A stretch of DNA of 64,000 nt from Actinomadura nitritigenes (GTDB lineage: Bacteria; Actinomycetota; Actinomycetes; Streptosporangiales; Streptosporangiaceae): contig NZ_JAGEOK010000009.1 in assembly GCF_017573545.1 (NCBI RefSeq), forward strand, positions 124,001 through 188,000, written 5' to 3'. Under the pieces are notes generated by a model. That model was not told where the DNA came from. It ran no database searches and saw only the letters and a program-made list of their open reading frames with translations. Position numbers and translations under genes: made by a program. The first letter of the stretch is position 1. Each line of letters begins with the position of its first letter. Below are positions 16,231 to 23,459 of the stretch, in pieces.

Positions 16231-17931
16231 TCAGCTGTTGAGGGACGAGACCCGGCGGCGCGGCTTGCCCTGCGCCGTGCCGCCCTGCGCGTCCGTGCGC
16301 GCGCCGCCGCGCCGCGATCGACGTCCTGCCGCGGTCCCCGCCGAAGCCGCGCGAGTGTCCTGAGCGGTGTCGCGCTGCGCGTTGCCGGCGGCGGAGCCGC
16401 CGCCCCGGCGGGACCTCTGCCGAGGGGCAGCGTCCGCCGAAGACGCGCGGGCCGCGGAAGCGTCCTGCGTGTTCCTCTGCTGCGCGCCTCCGGACCTGGA
16501 GCCGCCGCGGCGGGACTTCCGGCCGGGGGCGTCCTTGGCCTGCTCGGCGCCGCGCGGCGCCGTGGCGCGCTGCTCCACGGGACGCTGTTCGGCGGGACGG
16601 GCCGGAGCGGTGCGGGCACCGGTGATGCGGGCCAGCTCGCCGTCGCCGGGACGCACCTCGGTGACGCGCGGGCTGATGCCCGCCTGGGCCATCAGGTCGG
16701 CCACCTCGCGGCGCTGGTCGGGCAGGACGAGCGTGACCACGGTCCCCGCACGTCCCGCGCGGGCCGTCCGGCCGCCGCGATGCAGGTAGTCCTTGTGGTC
16801 GGCGGGCGGGTCGACGTTGACGACGAGGTCGAGGTCGTCGATGTGGATGCCGCGGGCGGCGACGTTCGTGGCGACCAGCACGGTGACGTCCTCGGTCCGG
16901 AAGCCCTCCAGCGCGCGGTTGCGCTGCGACTGGGACTTGCCGCCGTGCAGCGCGGCGGCGCGGATCCCCCGCGCGGCCAGCTTGCGGACGAGCCGGTCGG
17001 CGCCGTGCTTCTTGCCGACGAACATGATCACCCGGCCGTCGCGCGCCGCGATCTCTGCGGTGGTGTCCTGCTTGTCGGTGTCGGAGACGTGCAGCAGGTG
17101 ATGCTCCATGGCGGTGACAGCACCGGCCGCCGGGTCGACCGAATGGGTGACCGGGTCGTCGAGGAACCCGCGGACGAGCCGGTCGACGTTGCGGTCGAGC
17201 GTCGCGGAGAACAGCATCCGCTGCCCGCCCGCCGGGGTCCGCTCGAGGAGCCGGGTGACCTGCGGCAGGAAGCCCATGTCGGTCATCTGGTCGGCCTCGT
17301 CCAGCACGGTGATCCGCACGTCGCCGAGCCGGCAGTCGCCGCGCTCGACGAGGTCGGCGAGCCGTCCCGGCGTGGCGATCAGCACCTCGACGCCCCGCCT
17401 GAGCGCGTTCGCCTGGCGGGTGATCGACATGCCGCCGACGACCGTGGCGGCCCGCAGGCCGACGGCGTCCGCGTAGGGGGTGAGCGCGTCGGTGACCTGC
17501 TGGGCGAGCTCCCGCGTCGGGACCAGGACCAGGGCGAGGGGCGCGTGCGGCTCGGCGCGGTGGCCGGCGGTGCGGGCGAGCAGCGCCAGCCCGAACGCGA
17601 GGGTCTTGCCCGAGCCGGTGCGGCCGCGTCCGAGGACGTCACGTCCCGCGAGGGCGTTCGGCAGCGTCGCGGCCTGGATGGGGAACGGGTCCGTGACCCC
17701 CTGGGCGGCCAGCGCGGTCAGCATCCGCGGCGGCAGCGCCAGCCGCTCGAACGACTCGACCGGCGGCAGCGGCGGGGTGCGGGTCTCCGGCATCGCGAAC
17801 TCGGTGTCCGGTCGCTGGACCTTCGCGGTCCTCGCGCCCTGCGCGGCCTGCGCCGGGCGGCGGCGGCCGCCGGAACGCGACCGGGACGAGCCGCCTCGGG
17901 CGGCCGGGCGGCCGGTATGGGGCATGGTCAT
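16231..17931 (-). CDS. DEAD-box RNA helicase with RGG-type tails
   Basis: About 566 aa. Helicase motifs in order: Q motif region (DPFPIQAATL), motif I GSGKT (106-110), PTRELAQQ (Ia), TPGRLADL (Ib), DEAD as VLDEADQMTD (II), SAT (III), ATNVAARGIHIDDLD (V) and HRGGRTARAGR (VI). Both the N-terminal 35 residues and the C-terminal 150 are basic and low-complexity, with three separate SRRGG motifs, as in cold-induced RhlE/CsdA-like helicases that remodel RNA. ATG 17931 is preceded by GAGGAAGG. The cold-shock gene lies just upstream on the same strand, so a shared cold response is likely. Confidence 0.93.
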   Translation of the reverse strand: MTMPHTGRPAARGGSSRSRSGGRRRPAQAAQGARTAKVQRPDTEFAMPETRTPPLPPVESFERLALPPRMLTALAAQGVTDPFPIQAATLPNALAGRDVLGRGRTGSGKTLAFGLALLARTAGHRAEPHAPLALVLVPTRELAQQVTDALTPYADAVGLRAATVVGGMSITRQANALRRGVEVLIATPGRLADLVERGDCRLGDVRITVLDEADQMTDMGFLPQVTRLLERTPAGGQRMLFSATLDRNVDRLVRGFLDDPVTHSVDPAAGAVTAMEHHLLHVSDTDKQDTTAEIAARDGRVIMFVGKKHGADRLVRKLAARGIRAAALHGGKSQSQRNRALEGFRTEDVTVLVATNVAARGIHIDDLDLVVNVDPPADHKDYLHRGGRTARAGRAGTVVTLVLPDQRREVADLMAQAGISPRVTEVRPGDGELARITGARTAPARPAEQRPVEQRATAPRGAEQAKDAPGRKSRRGGSRSGGAQQRNTQDASAARASSADAAPRQRSRRGGGSAAGNAQRDTAQDTRAASAGTAAGRRSRRGGARTDAQGGTAQGKPRRRVSSLNS

Positions 17932-18124
17932 GGTGAAGCCTTCCTCGGAAGCGGTTGCGTCCCGAGGGAGTGCTCCGCATGCGCGGCCGTGCGCGGCGAA
18001 GAGCTACAAGAACGAACCGGTGCGCGCGGTCTGCCGCGCGCGTGGGAAACGGGGGTCGCCCCCCTGGGAGCGTCGTGCGGCGGCGGGCTCGCCCCGTGGG
18101 CTCGCCCGCCGCGCCGGTCCCCGG

Positions 18125-18328
18125 TCAGGCGGGGACGATGTTCTCCGCCTGCAGGCCCTTCTGGCCCTGCGTGACGTCGAACGACACCTTCTGGCCCTCC
18201 TGGAGCTCACGGAACCCCTGGGCGGCGATGTTGGAGTAGTGGGCGAAGACGTCGGCGCCGCCGCCGTCCTGCTCGATGAAGCCGAAGCCCTTTTCCGCGT
18301 TGAACCACTTGACGGTGCCGGTGGCCAT
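18125..18328 (-). CDS. Cold-shock domain protein
   Basis: 67 aa, the full CspA-family length. It is a five-strand OB fold with RNP1 KGFGFIEQ (13-20) and RNP2 DVFAHY (26-31); it starts [10 protein letters not shown] and ends [10 protein letters not shown]. It binds single-stranded RNA and acts as an RNA chaperone. AGGAG lies upstream of the ATG. Its leader contains a stem-loop with a T-run (18415-18448), so expression may be controlled by attenuation or RNA folding. The helicase gene follows 193 bp downstream. Confidence 0.95.
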   Translation of the reverse strand: MATGTVKWFNAEKGFGFIEQDGGGADVFAHYSNIAAQGFRELQEGQKVSFDVTQGQKGLQAENIVPA

Positions 18329-18414
18329 GGTCGTCTCCTTCTGGCGTCGGTCCCGTCCCGCACACCTTGCGCGGGACGGCGCCGCGATGGCCCATCCGGA
18401 AGATCCAGAACAAC

Positions 18415-18448
18415 AAAAAATGCGCCCGAGGATGAACCGTCAGGCGCA
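18415..18448 (-). terminator. Stem-loop plus T6 in the cold-shock gene leader (attenuator candidate)
   Basis: Read on the minus strand, TGCGCC pairs with GGCGCA across a 16-nt loop and is followed at once by TTTTTTGTTGTT. It lies about 87-120 nt upstream of the csp ATG with no minus-strand gene before it, so it would act on the csp leader transcript itself rather than end another gene. Confidence 0.5.
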
Positions 18449-18483
18449 CATACATGTCTATGGGAACCGCAACTTTTCCTACG

Positions 18484-18497
18484 CTACCACATGGTAG
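18484..18497. promoter_or_regulatory. Palindrome CTACCACATGGTAG between csp and the divergent gene
   Basis: Perfect 6-bp arms around CA. On the minus strand it overlaps a weak promoter (TTCCGT, 16 nt, TAGCGT) that would serve the cold-shock gene; the divergent gene starts at 18584. A dimeric regulator site is plausible. Confidence 0.4.
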
Positions 18498-18583
18498 TGC
18501 GGACGGAACCCGGTCGCCGAATTTTGCCCGCAACCCCCGGGGAGACTCCCCGCGAACGTCCGGGCGGGCGCATACTGGCAGGA

Positions 18584-18811
18584 ATGAAACCCTTCCGGCC
18601 CGCCAAGCGGCGACACCTGCCCACCAGTCCCTTCGCGCCTCCGGCGGCGGCCCCGCCCGCCAAGGAGTTCGACCCCGACGACCAGGTCACCCACGACAAG
18701 TACGGTCTCGGACGCGTCCTGGAGGTCGAGCCGGGACGCGCCGTCCTGGTCGACTTCGGAACCCGCAAGGTCAGGATTCTGGCTCCCTACGCCAAGCTTT
18801 TCAAGCTCTGA
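18584..18811 (+). CDS. Small protein resembling the Tudor-like C-terminal domain of UvrD/PcrA
   Basis: 75 aa. A basic, proline-rich N-terminus (MKPFRPAKRRHLPTSPF) leads to FDPDDQVTHDKYGLGRVLEV, then AVLVDFGTRKVRILAPYAKL. The pattern VxHDxxGLGxVxxVE with VDFG resembles the small Tudor-like domain at the end of PcrA/UvrD helicases, which contacts RNA polymerase; here it stands alone without a helicase. ATG 18584 has GGCAGGA upstream; the frame is open far upstream but that overlaps csp. It is divergent from the cold-shock gene. The similarity is by eye, so function is uncertain. Confidence 0.75.
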   Translation: MKPFRPAKRRHLPTSPFAPPAAAPPAKEFDPDDQVTHDKYGLGRVLEVEPGRAVLVDFGTRKVRILAPYAKLFKL

Positions 18812-18949
18812 AACCGGCCTCCCGCGCCATCCGGGAACACCGCACGAAACCCCGACATCGCCGCCGCTGAAATCACGAAATCGGCGGCACCTCCGCCGCC
18901 CGGCGGAAAGATCCCCCCACGGCCTGCGGCCCTCCGCGCCGCGGGCCGT

Positions 18950-19594
18950 TCACATGCGCGCGCGCCACGGCGGGCGAGGCCCGCCGAGCCCGTGCTCGCC
19001 GCCGGCGGTCCCCGCCCGGAGGGCGCGGCGGTCCTCGGCGAGCTCGACCAGCCGGGCCGCCATGTCCGCGTACAGCAGCAGCCGGCGGGCGGTGCCCGGG
19101 CCGAACGGCTGGGCGCCGGGGCGTCCGAGGACGGCGAGCACCCCGCGCGTGGTCTCGCCCGTCTCCAGCGGCAGGATCAGGATCGGGCCCGGCGGCAGCC
19201 GGGTCAGCGTCTGGTCGTCGACGATCCGCGCCGACAGCGCCCGGCGCGACGCGAACGCCCGGCCGAGCATCGACCGGCCGCGCCGGACCGCCAGCCCGCG
19301 GATCCGCTCGGCGTCCGCGCCGACCGCGACGTCGATCCGCAGCAGGTGGCCGTCCTCGACCGGCAGGGCGATGAACGCCAGCGGGACGTGCGCCAGCCCC
19401 CTGGCCTGCGTCGCCACGAGCTTCAGCAGCTCGTGCAGGTCCGTGCCGTCCAGCACCGCCGCCATCAGCTCGAACGACGCCGCCGACCGCTGCGCGTCCG
19501 CCGCGTCCAGGGGGCCCCGCGGAGCGCCCCACACGCTCGGGAGCGGCTCGTCGCCCGTCCCGCTCTCCCCGCGGAGGTCCGCCTCCGCGGTCAC
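18950..19594 (-). CDS. GAF-domain protein
   Basis: About 214 aa. Residues 40-185 form one GAF domain: ELMAAVLDGTDLHELLKLVA as the first helix, then IALPVEDGHLLRIDVAVG, and LILPLETGETTRGVLAVLG. The C-terminus is a short Gly/Pro/Arg tail. No enzymatic output domain is present. Its ATG overlaps the stop of the STAS gene by 4 bp, so the two are translated together. It probably senses a small molecule or redox state and modulates an anti-sigma/anti-anti-sigma switch with its partner (inference). Confidence 0.85.
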   Translation of the reverse strand: MTAEADLRGESGTGDEPLPSVWGAPRGPLDAADAQRSAASFELMAAVLDGTDLHELLKLVATQARGLAHVPLAFIALPVEDGHLLRIDVAVGADAERIRGLAVRRGRSMLGRAFASRRALSARIVDDQTLTRLPPGPILILPLETGETTRGVLAVLGRPGAQPFGPGTARRLLLYADMAARLVELAEDRRALRAGTAGGEHGLGGPRPPWRARM

Positions 19595-19995
19595 GCGGCG
19601 ACCCAGCGGGAGCGCCGCGAGTCCGCCGCGCCGCCCAGGGAGCGGACGGTGAACACCCGGTCGAGCCCGGTGACGCGCAGCAACCGGAGCAGCTGCGGGC
19701 GCGGGGCGGTGAGGACGACGGTGCCGCCCGGCCCGGTCCGGCGGCGCGCGTCGACGAGCAGCGCCAGCCCGGACGCGTCGCAGAACGTCACGCCCGACAG
19801 GTCGAAAACCACGCGCGGGCCGGCGTCAGAGAGGGCGGCGTCAGAGAGCGCGGCGTCCGCGAGCGCGGCGTGCAGCCGCTCCCGCAGGGACGGTGTGGAG
19901 GCGATGTCGAGTTCGCCGTCGAGGGCGATGACGGTGTGGTCCGCGCGCTGCTCGCGGCTCAGCCCGACCTCGGTCGAGGCGGTGCGGGTGGGCAT
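19591..19995 (-). CDS. STAS-domain anti-sigma factor antagonist
   Basis: About 134 aa. STAS fold: HTVIALDGELDIASTPSLRE, then FDLSGVTFCDASGLALLVDA with the phosphorylatable Ser at about 75, and LRVTGLDRVFTV. Such proteins bind an anti-sigma kinase and free the sigma factor when unphosphorylated. ATG 19995 is preceded by CGGAG; the longer upstream frame is not STAS-like. A small in-frame duplication gives ALSDAALSDA at residues 49-58. The downstream GAF gene is translationally coupled. No kinase or sigma gene is adjacent. Confidence 0.88.
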   Translation of the reverse strand: MPTRTASTEVGLSREQRADHTVIALDGELDIASTPSLRERLHAALADAALSDAALSDAGPRVVFDLSGVTFCDASGLALLVDARRRTGPGGTVVLTAPRPQLLRLLRVTGLDRVFTVRSLGGAADSRRSRWVAA

Positions 19996-20365
19996 GTGGA
20001 TCTCCGATCCGAAGTGTGCGGATACCGGTCCCCGGCGATCGCGCGGCCGCCTGCGTGCTGTGTCGCGCGCGCCCTGCGCGTAGCGTCTGCGGCGCCGATG
20101 GCGCCGGCTCGGCGGTTCGCGGCGGCGGCCTGCGGGCCGCGGTACGGGAGGCGCCCGTTGGCGGGCGGTGGGCGACGGTGTTGCGGCGTCACGTGCGCCG
20201 GACCTGTCTGGCCTCCTCGGAGACCGAGTATCGGGAAACCAGGGGGACGCGGACTTGGCCGCCCGCATCGAAAACCCCTCGGTCGCGCACCACTGTACGC
20301 CGCGCGACCGCCCCGTGGCGGAAGCACCGCCGCGCCGCCACGGGCCGGGCCGCGGTGGCCGGCGG
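19996..20365. other. 370-bp intergenic region
   Basis: Upstream of the STAS gene and downstream of the XRE-ImmA gene. I see no gene, strong hairpin or convincing promoter box in it; it is slightly less GC-rich around 20200-20290. Confidence 0.5.
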
Positions 20366-21445
20366 TCAGCGGCGGGGGACGAGCAGGTCCAGGTCGGCGC
20401 GGGTGACCCGGGCGCGTTCGGCCAGCGCGTCGCGGTCCGTGCCCGCCGCCGCGACGAGTTCCAGCGCGCGCGTCAGCATCGTCGGCTGCTCCAGCGCGCG
20501 CGCCGGGCCGGGCTCCTGCCGCCGCCATCCGCGCGAGCTCAACGTCCCCATCGCGTTCCGGTACACGCCTTCTTCCATGACCCGCAGCGTGCGGGCCCGG
20601 TACAGCAGCGCCGCGATGCTGACGCCCCACTCCGCCTTCAGCGCGCCGAGCCGGTCCCAGTCGGCGGACCGGGGGAGTTCGCCCGCGATGTCCTCGGCCG
20701 GCATCAGGAACTCCGCCGCGAACCGGTGCGCCTGGTCCTCGACGATCTTCCCGCCCGGTTCCGCGTCGGCGTGCATCACCAGATGCCCCAGCTCGTGGGC
20801 GCCGTCGAACCGGTTCCGCCAGTAGTCGGCCTTCACCGGGTTGAAGAACACCATCGGACGCGGGTGCAGCCCGACGCTGAACGCGTCCACCCGCTCCGCC
20901 GCGTCCGGCAGGACGAGCACGACCACGCCCCGCGCCTCCAGCGTCCGCACCACGTGCGGCACCGGTCCCGGCACGCCGACCAGCGCCTTCCGCGCGACCC
21001 GCGCCGCCTCCACCGGCCCGCCGCCCGCGATCTCGTCCGGCGGCACCATGTACTCGGGGACGTCCACCACCGGCAGGTCGACGAGCTCCTCCAGCGCCGC
21101 CACCACGTCCGCCGCGATCCGCCCGTACGCGAGGGCCTGGTCCCGCTCGATCTGGCTGGTCGACCTCAGCGACCGGAAGTGCGCCCCGTCCAGCGACACG
21201 CCACCGCGCCCGCCCCGGAAGAACTCGACCGGCACCCCCAGCGCGAACGCCAGCCGCGACACCACCGCGTCCTCGGGACGCTGCACCCCGGCCTCGTACT
21301 GCCCGATCGCCCGCGGCGTGCTCCCCACGGCCTGCGCGAGCTGGTTCTTGCGCAGCCCCCTGAGCCGCCGGGCCAGCGTCAGCCGCTCGCAGTCGAACAG
21401 CCGCCGCGCCTCGGCGACCCGCCGAGCCGTTCGCTCATCGTTCAC
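20366..21445 (-). CDS. XRE regulator fused to an ImmA/IrrE metallopeptidase
   Basis: About 359 aa. The N-terminal helix-turn-helix (LRGLRKNQLAQAVGSTPRAI, residues 29-48) is followed by an ImmA/IrrE zinc-peptidase domain with HELGHLVMH (His217, Glu218, His221) and a downstream helix KIVEDQAHRFAAEFLMP holding the third ligand, all intact. In known systems such proteins bind DNA themselves or cleave a repressor when triggered, controlling phage-like elements, toxin-antitoxin modules or DNA-damage responses. GTG 21445 shares one base with the stop of the upstream gene (TAGTG), so translation is coupled to the 213-aa unknown protein. Confidence 0.9.
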   Translation of the reverse strand: MNDERTARRVAEARRLFDCERLTLARRLRGLRKNQLAQAVGSTPRAIGQYEAGVQRPEDAVVSRLAFALGVPVEFFRGGRGGVSLDGAHFRSLRSTSQIERDQALAYGRIAADVVAALEELVDLPVVDVPEYMVPPDEIAGGGPVEAARVARKALVGVPGPVPHVVRTLEARGVVVLVLPDAAERVDAFSVGLHPRPMVFFNPVKADYWRNRFDGAHELGHLVMHADAEPGGKIVEDQAHRFAAEFLMPAEDIAGELPRSADWDRLGALKAEWGVSIAALLYRARTLRVMEEGVYRNAMGTLSSRGWRRQEPGPARALEQPTMLTRALELVAAAGTDRDALAERARVTRADLDLLVPRR

Positions 21446-22086
21446 TATGCCGTTTCAGTGCTCGTCTCTTCGCGCAGCCGCACGGGCACGTCGGCCTCGT
21501 CGTCCCAGAGCGGCATCGTCCGTTCGACGAGCTTACGGCGTGGATCACCCCCAAGCGCGTCGTCCAGCTCCCGGACCCAGTGCCACGCCGTCCCGCCGTC
21601 GGCGTTCCACCGGGGACGCCCCAGGAAGAGCTCCATCTCCAGCGGCTCGTCGCTCGCACTGTGCGCGAGGACCAGCGTCACGACCTCGGGCGTGTCGCCC
21701 CCGACCCCGATGTCCAGCGCGAGCTGCCGGTCGTCCGCGTACTCCTGCCGCGCCACCGCCTGCTTGGTGGGACTGTCCCGGTCCCACCTGATCTTCCGCA
21801 CCGCCCCGAACTCGTGCCGCTTCAACAGCACCCGGTACTTCCCGTACCGCCACCCGGGCGACCCGTTCAGATCGTCCCGCACCACCCGGTGATCGCCCTC
21901 GAAGACCCGGTCGATCCAGGACGTCAGCACGTCGAACGCGGTCACCCCGTACGACCGCTCCGTGAACCCCGCCGCCCGGCTCAACCCGCCGAACACGGCC
22001 AGCGTCGCCTCCCGGTGCGCCTCCCGCACCCCGTGCAGGAACCCGCCGGCCTTCAACTCGCCCCAGACAACGGTCTCCTCGCTCAC
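21445..22086 (-). CDS. Protein of unknown function coupled to the XRE-ImmA protein
   Basis: About 213 aa; I do not recognise the family. It starts MSEETVVWGELKAGGFLHGV, contains a charged middle section (WIDRVFEGDHRVVRDDL, KYRVLLKRHEFG) and a C-terminal part with ELFLGRPRWN and TAWHWVREL. No signal peptide or membrane segment is visible. The start is GTG 22086, 11 bp after the stop of the membrane protein gene. Its stop overlaps the start of the XRE-ImmA gene by one base. Cytoplasmic, acidic, and rich in Trp and Arg. A target or partner of the peptidase, or a toxin, is possible but not shown. Confidence 0.75.
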   Translation of the reverse strand: MSEETVVWGELKAGGFLHGVREAHREATLAVFGGLSRAAGFTERSYGVTAFDVLTSWIDRVFEGDHRVVRDDLNGSPGWRYGKYRVLLKRHEFGAVRKIRWDRDSPTKQAVARQEYADDRQLALDIGVGGDTPEVVTLVLAHSASDEPLEMELFLGRPRWNADGGTAWHWVRELDDALGGDPRRKLVERTMPLWDDEADVPVRLREETSTETA

Positions 22087-22097
22087 ACTGCCGGACC

Positions 22098-22688
22098 CTA
22101 ACCGCCGCCACCGACAGAACGTCCGATGGTGAAGAGCCGCACCTCCCGCAGCCGCGGCACCGGCCCGACCCGTCCCTCCCGCACCCACAGCGCCCGGACG
22201 GTCGTCAGCACCAGCGTCCGCGCCCCCATGAAGAACAGCACCGCCAGCGGCAGCTCGCCCAGCAGCGCCGTCGCCACGCTGATCGCGAACTCGCCCGACC
22301 CCCACGACAGCATCACGTCGAACCACGCGTCGCACACCAGCAACGTCCCGGTGATGATCTGCCCCAGGATGGCCACCTGACGCCGCCGCCACACCGCGAG
22401 GGCCGTGAACGCGAAGGACGCCGTCAACGCGGCGTCGAACCCGATCCACGCCGCACTCCACTGCCCGGCCGTGTAGTGCTGCGGCAACGTGAGCCCCAGC
22501 GCGACCGTCCACGGGATGAGCCACGCGCAGCACGCCACCAGGAAGACCAGCACCAGCCCCCGCCGCCGCCGGTACCGCGGCTGATCAAGCGGGTCCTCGT
22601 CCGCGAGCGCGATCAACGCCCGCAGCAGCTCGGCCCGCTCCTCGGCCGGCAACTCGCGCAACTCCTCGACCGACACCACCCCGACCAC
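22098..22688 (-). CDS. Four-helix membrane protein of unknown function
   Basis: About 196 aa. A cytoplasmic helix (VEELRELPAEERAELLRAL) precedes a basic stretch RYRRRR and four membrane helices (around LVLVFLVACCAWLIPW, AAWIGFDAALTASFAF, IITGTLLVCDAWFDVML and LPLAVLFFMGARTL). The family is a common unannotated actinobacterial one; function unknown. The exact start is unclear among GTG codons at 22688, 22679 and 22676, with GGAAGG upstream of all three. It is the first gene of a three-gene unit with the two genes downstream. Confidence 0.75.
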   Translation of the reverse strand: MVGVVSVEELRELPAEERAELLRALIALADEDPLDQPRYRRRRGLVLVFLVACCAWLIPWTVALGLTLPQHYTAGQWSAAWIGFDAALTASFAFTALAVWRRRQVAILGQIITGTLLVCDAWFDVMLSWGSGEFAISVATALLGELPLAVLFFMGARTLVLTTVRALWVREGRVGPVPRLREVRLFTIGRSVGGGG

Positions 22689-22750
22689 CGCCTTCCGGCC
22701 GACGAACCGACCACCAGCATAGGAAGCCGGCCCCGCGGCGACCGGGCGCC

Positions 22751-23071
22751 CTACTTGACCGCCTTCGTCCGCGTCTTCACCGGCGCGGCCTTCCCCTCGG
22801 CGACGAGCCGCTCATGCTGCTGCCACCCCTGCAACCACTTCCACCCGGCCCCGAGCGCCGCCGTGGTCGCCGCCACCATGAACGAGGTCACCTGCGTCTC
22901 GTCCAGGTGCGCCCCCGGCACCCACTGCGCGACGACCCCCGCCAGCCACCCGGCCGCGACCGCGAACACCGGCGTGAACAACGCGACGCCCCGCCCCAGC
23001 CAGGACCCCTCCGAAACCGGCTCCCCCACCGCCTGCACAGGCGCCTCGACCTCGCTCACACCCATCACCAT
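22751..23071 (-). CDS. Small two-helix membrane protein, holin-like in layout
   Basis: About 106 aa from the ATG at 23071. An acidic N-terminus (VSEVEAPVQAVGEPVSEG) leads into GVALFTPVFAVAAGWLAGVV and a second helix (VTSFMVAATTAALGAGWKWL), ending in a basic tail KAAPVKTRTKAVK. Two close helices with a charged tail are the shape of phage holins and of many small actinobacterial proteins; no sequence motif decides. The frame is open to 23218, but that part crosses the inverted repeat and looks noncoding. Confidence 0.55.
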   Translation of the reverse strand: MVMGVSEVEAPVQAVGEPVSEGSWLGRGVALFTPVFAVAAGWLAGVVAQWVPGAHLDETQVTSFMVAATTAALGAGWKWLQGWQQHERLVAEGKAAPVKTRTKAVK

Positions 23072-23459
23072 CCCGCGACAAACGGACGGCCCACCCGCCC
23101 ACACCCCCATGCTGATCCGCGCCCACCGAACCCGCCCCCAAAACCCCAAATCCGACTCCGTTGACTTGTGGTGCGCCGCCCCTAGAAGGCGCCCAGAAGG
23201 TCGGCACACACAAGTCAACGTCAGGGCAGCAGCCGGTCTGGTGGTTCCGAGTCACCGCTGTCGTCTCGGCGCACAGCAGGGTCTTGGCTCGGTGTGTCGC
23301 AGCCGTCACCGATCGGCTCGAACGGGCGCAGAGCGCGGCGACCTCGGCGTATTCGCCGTCCTGCTGCTCCTGCTGTTCTTGCGCGGCACGGCCGCTGTCA
23401 CTTGACGTCCTTCAGCCGATACAGCATCGCGGCGAACTCCGCGATTTATGAGCAGTGAA
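23072..23459. other. 388-bp region with an inverted repeat and a possible broken HTH gene
   Basis: Contains the 12-bp inverted repeat 23159-23220. At 23280-23445 on the minus strand two short frames read IAEFAAMLYRLKDVK, then, one base shifted, DGEYAEVAALCARSSRS. Together they vaguely resemble the N-terminus of an actinobacterial helix-turn-helix protein. No intact gene is seen. Confidence 0.35.
23159..23220. repeat. Perfect 12-bp inverted repeat with 38-bp spacer
   Basis: CGTTGACTTGTG at 23159-23170 is the exact reverse complement of CACAAGTCAACG at 23209-23220. Each arm contains a TTGACT box reading inward. The inner part holds GGTGCGCC and GGCGCC that could form a second stem. It may be a divergent promoter-operator, an element end, or a folded RNA. 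Confidence 0.65.
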
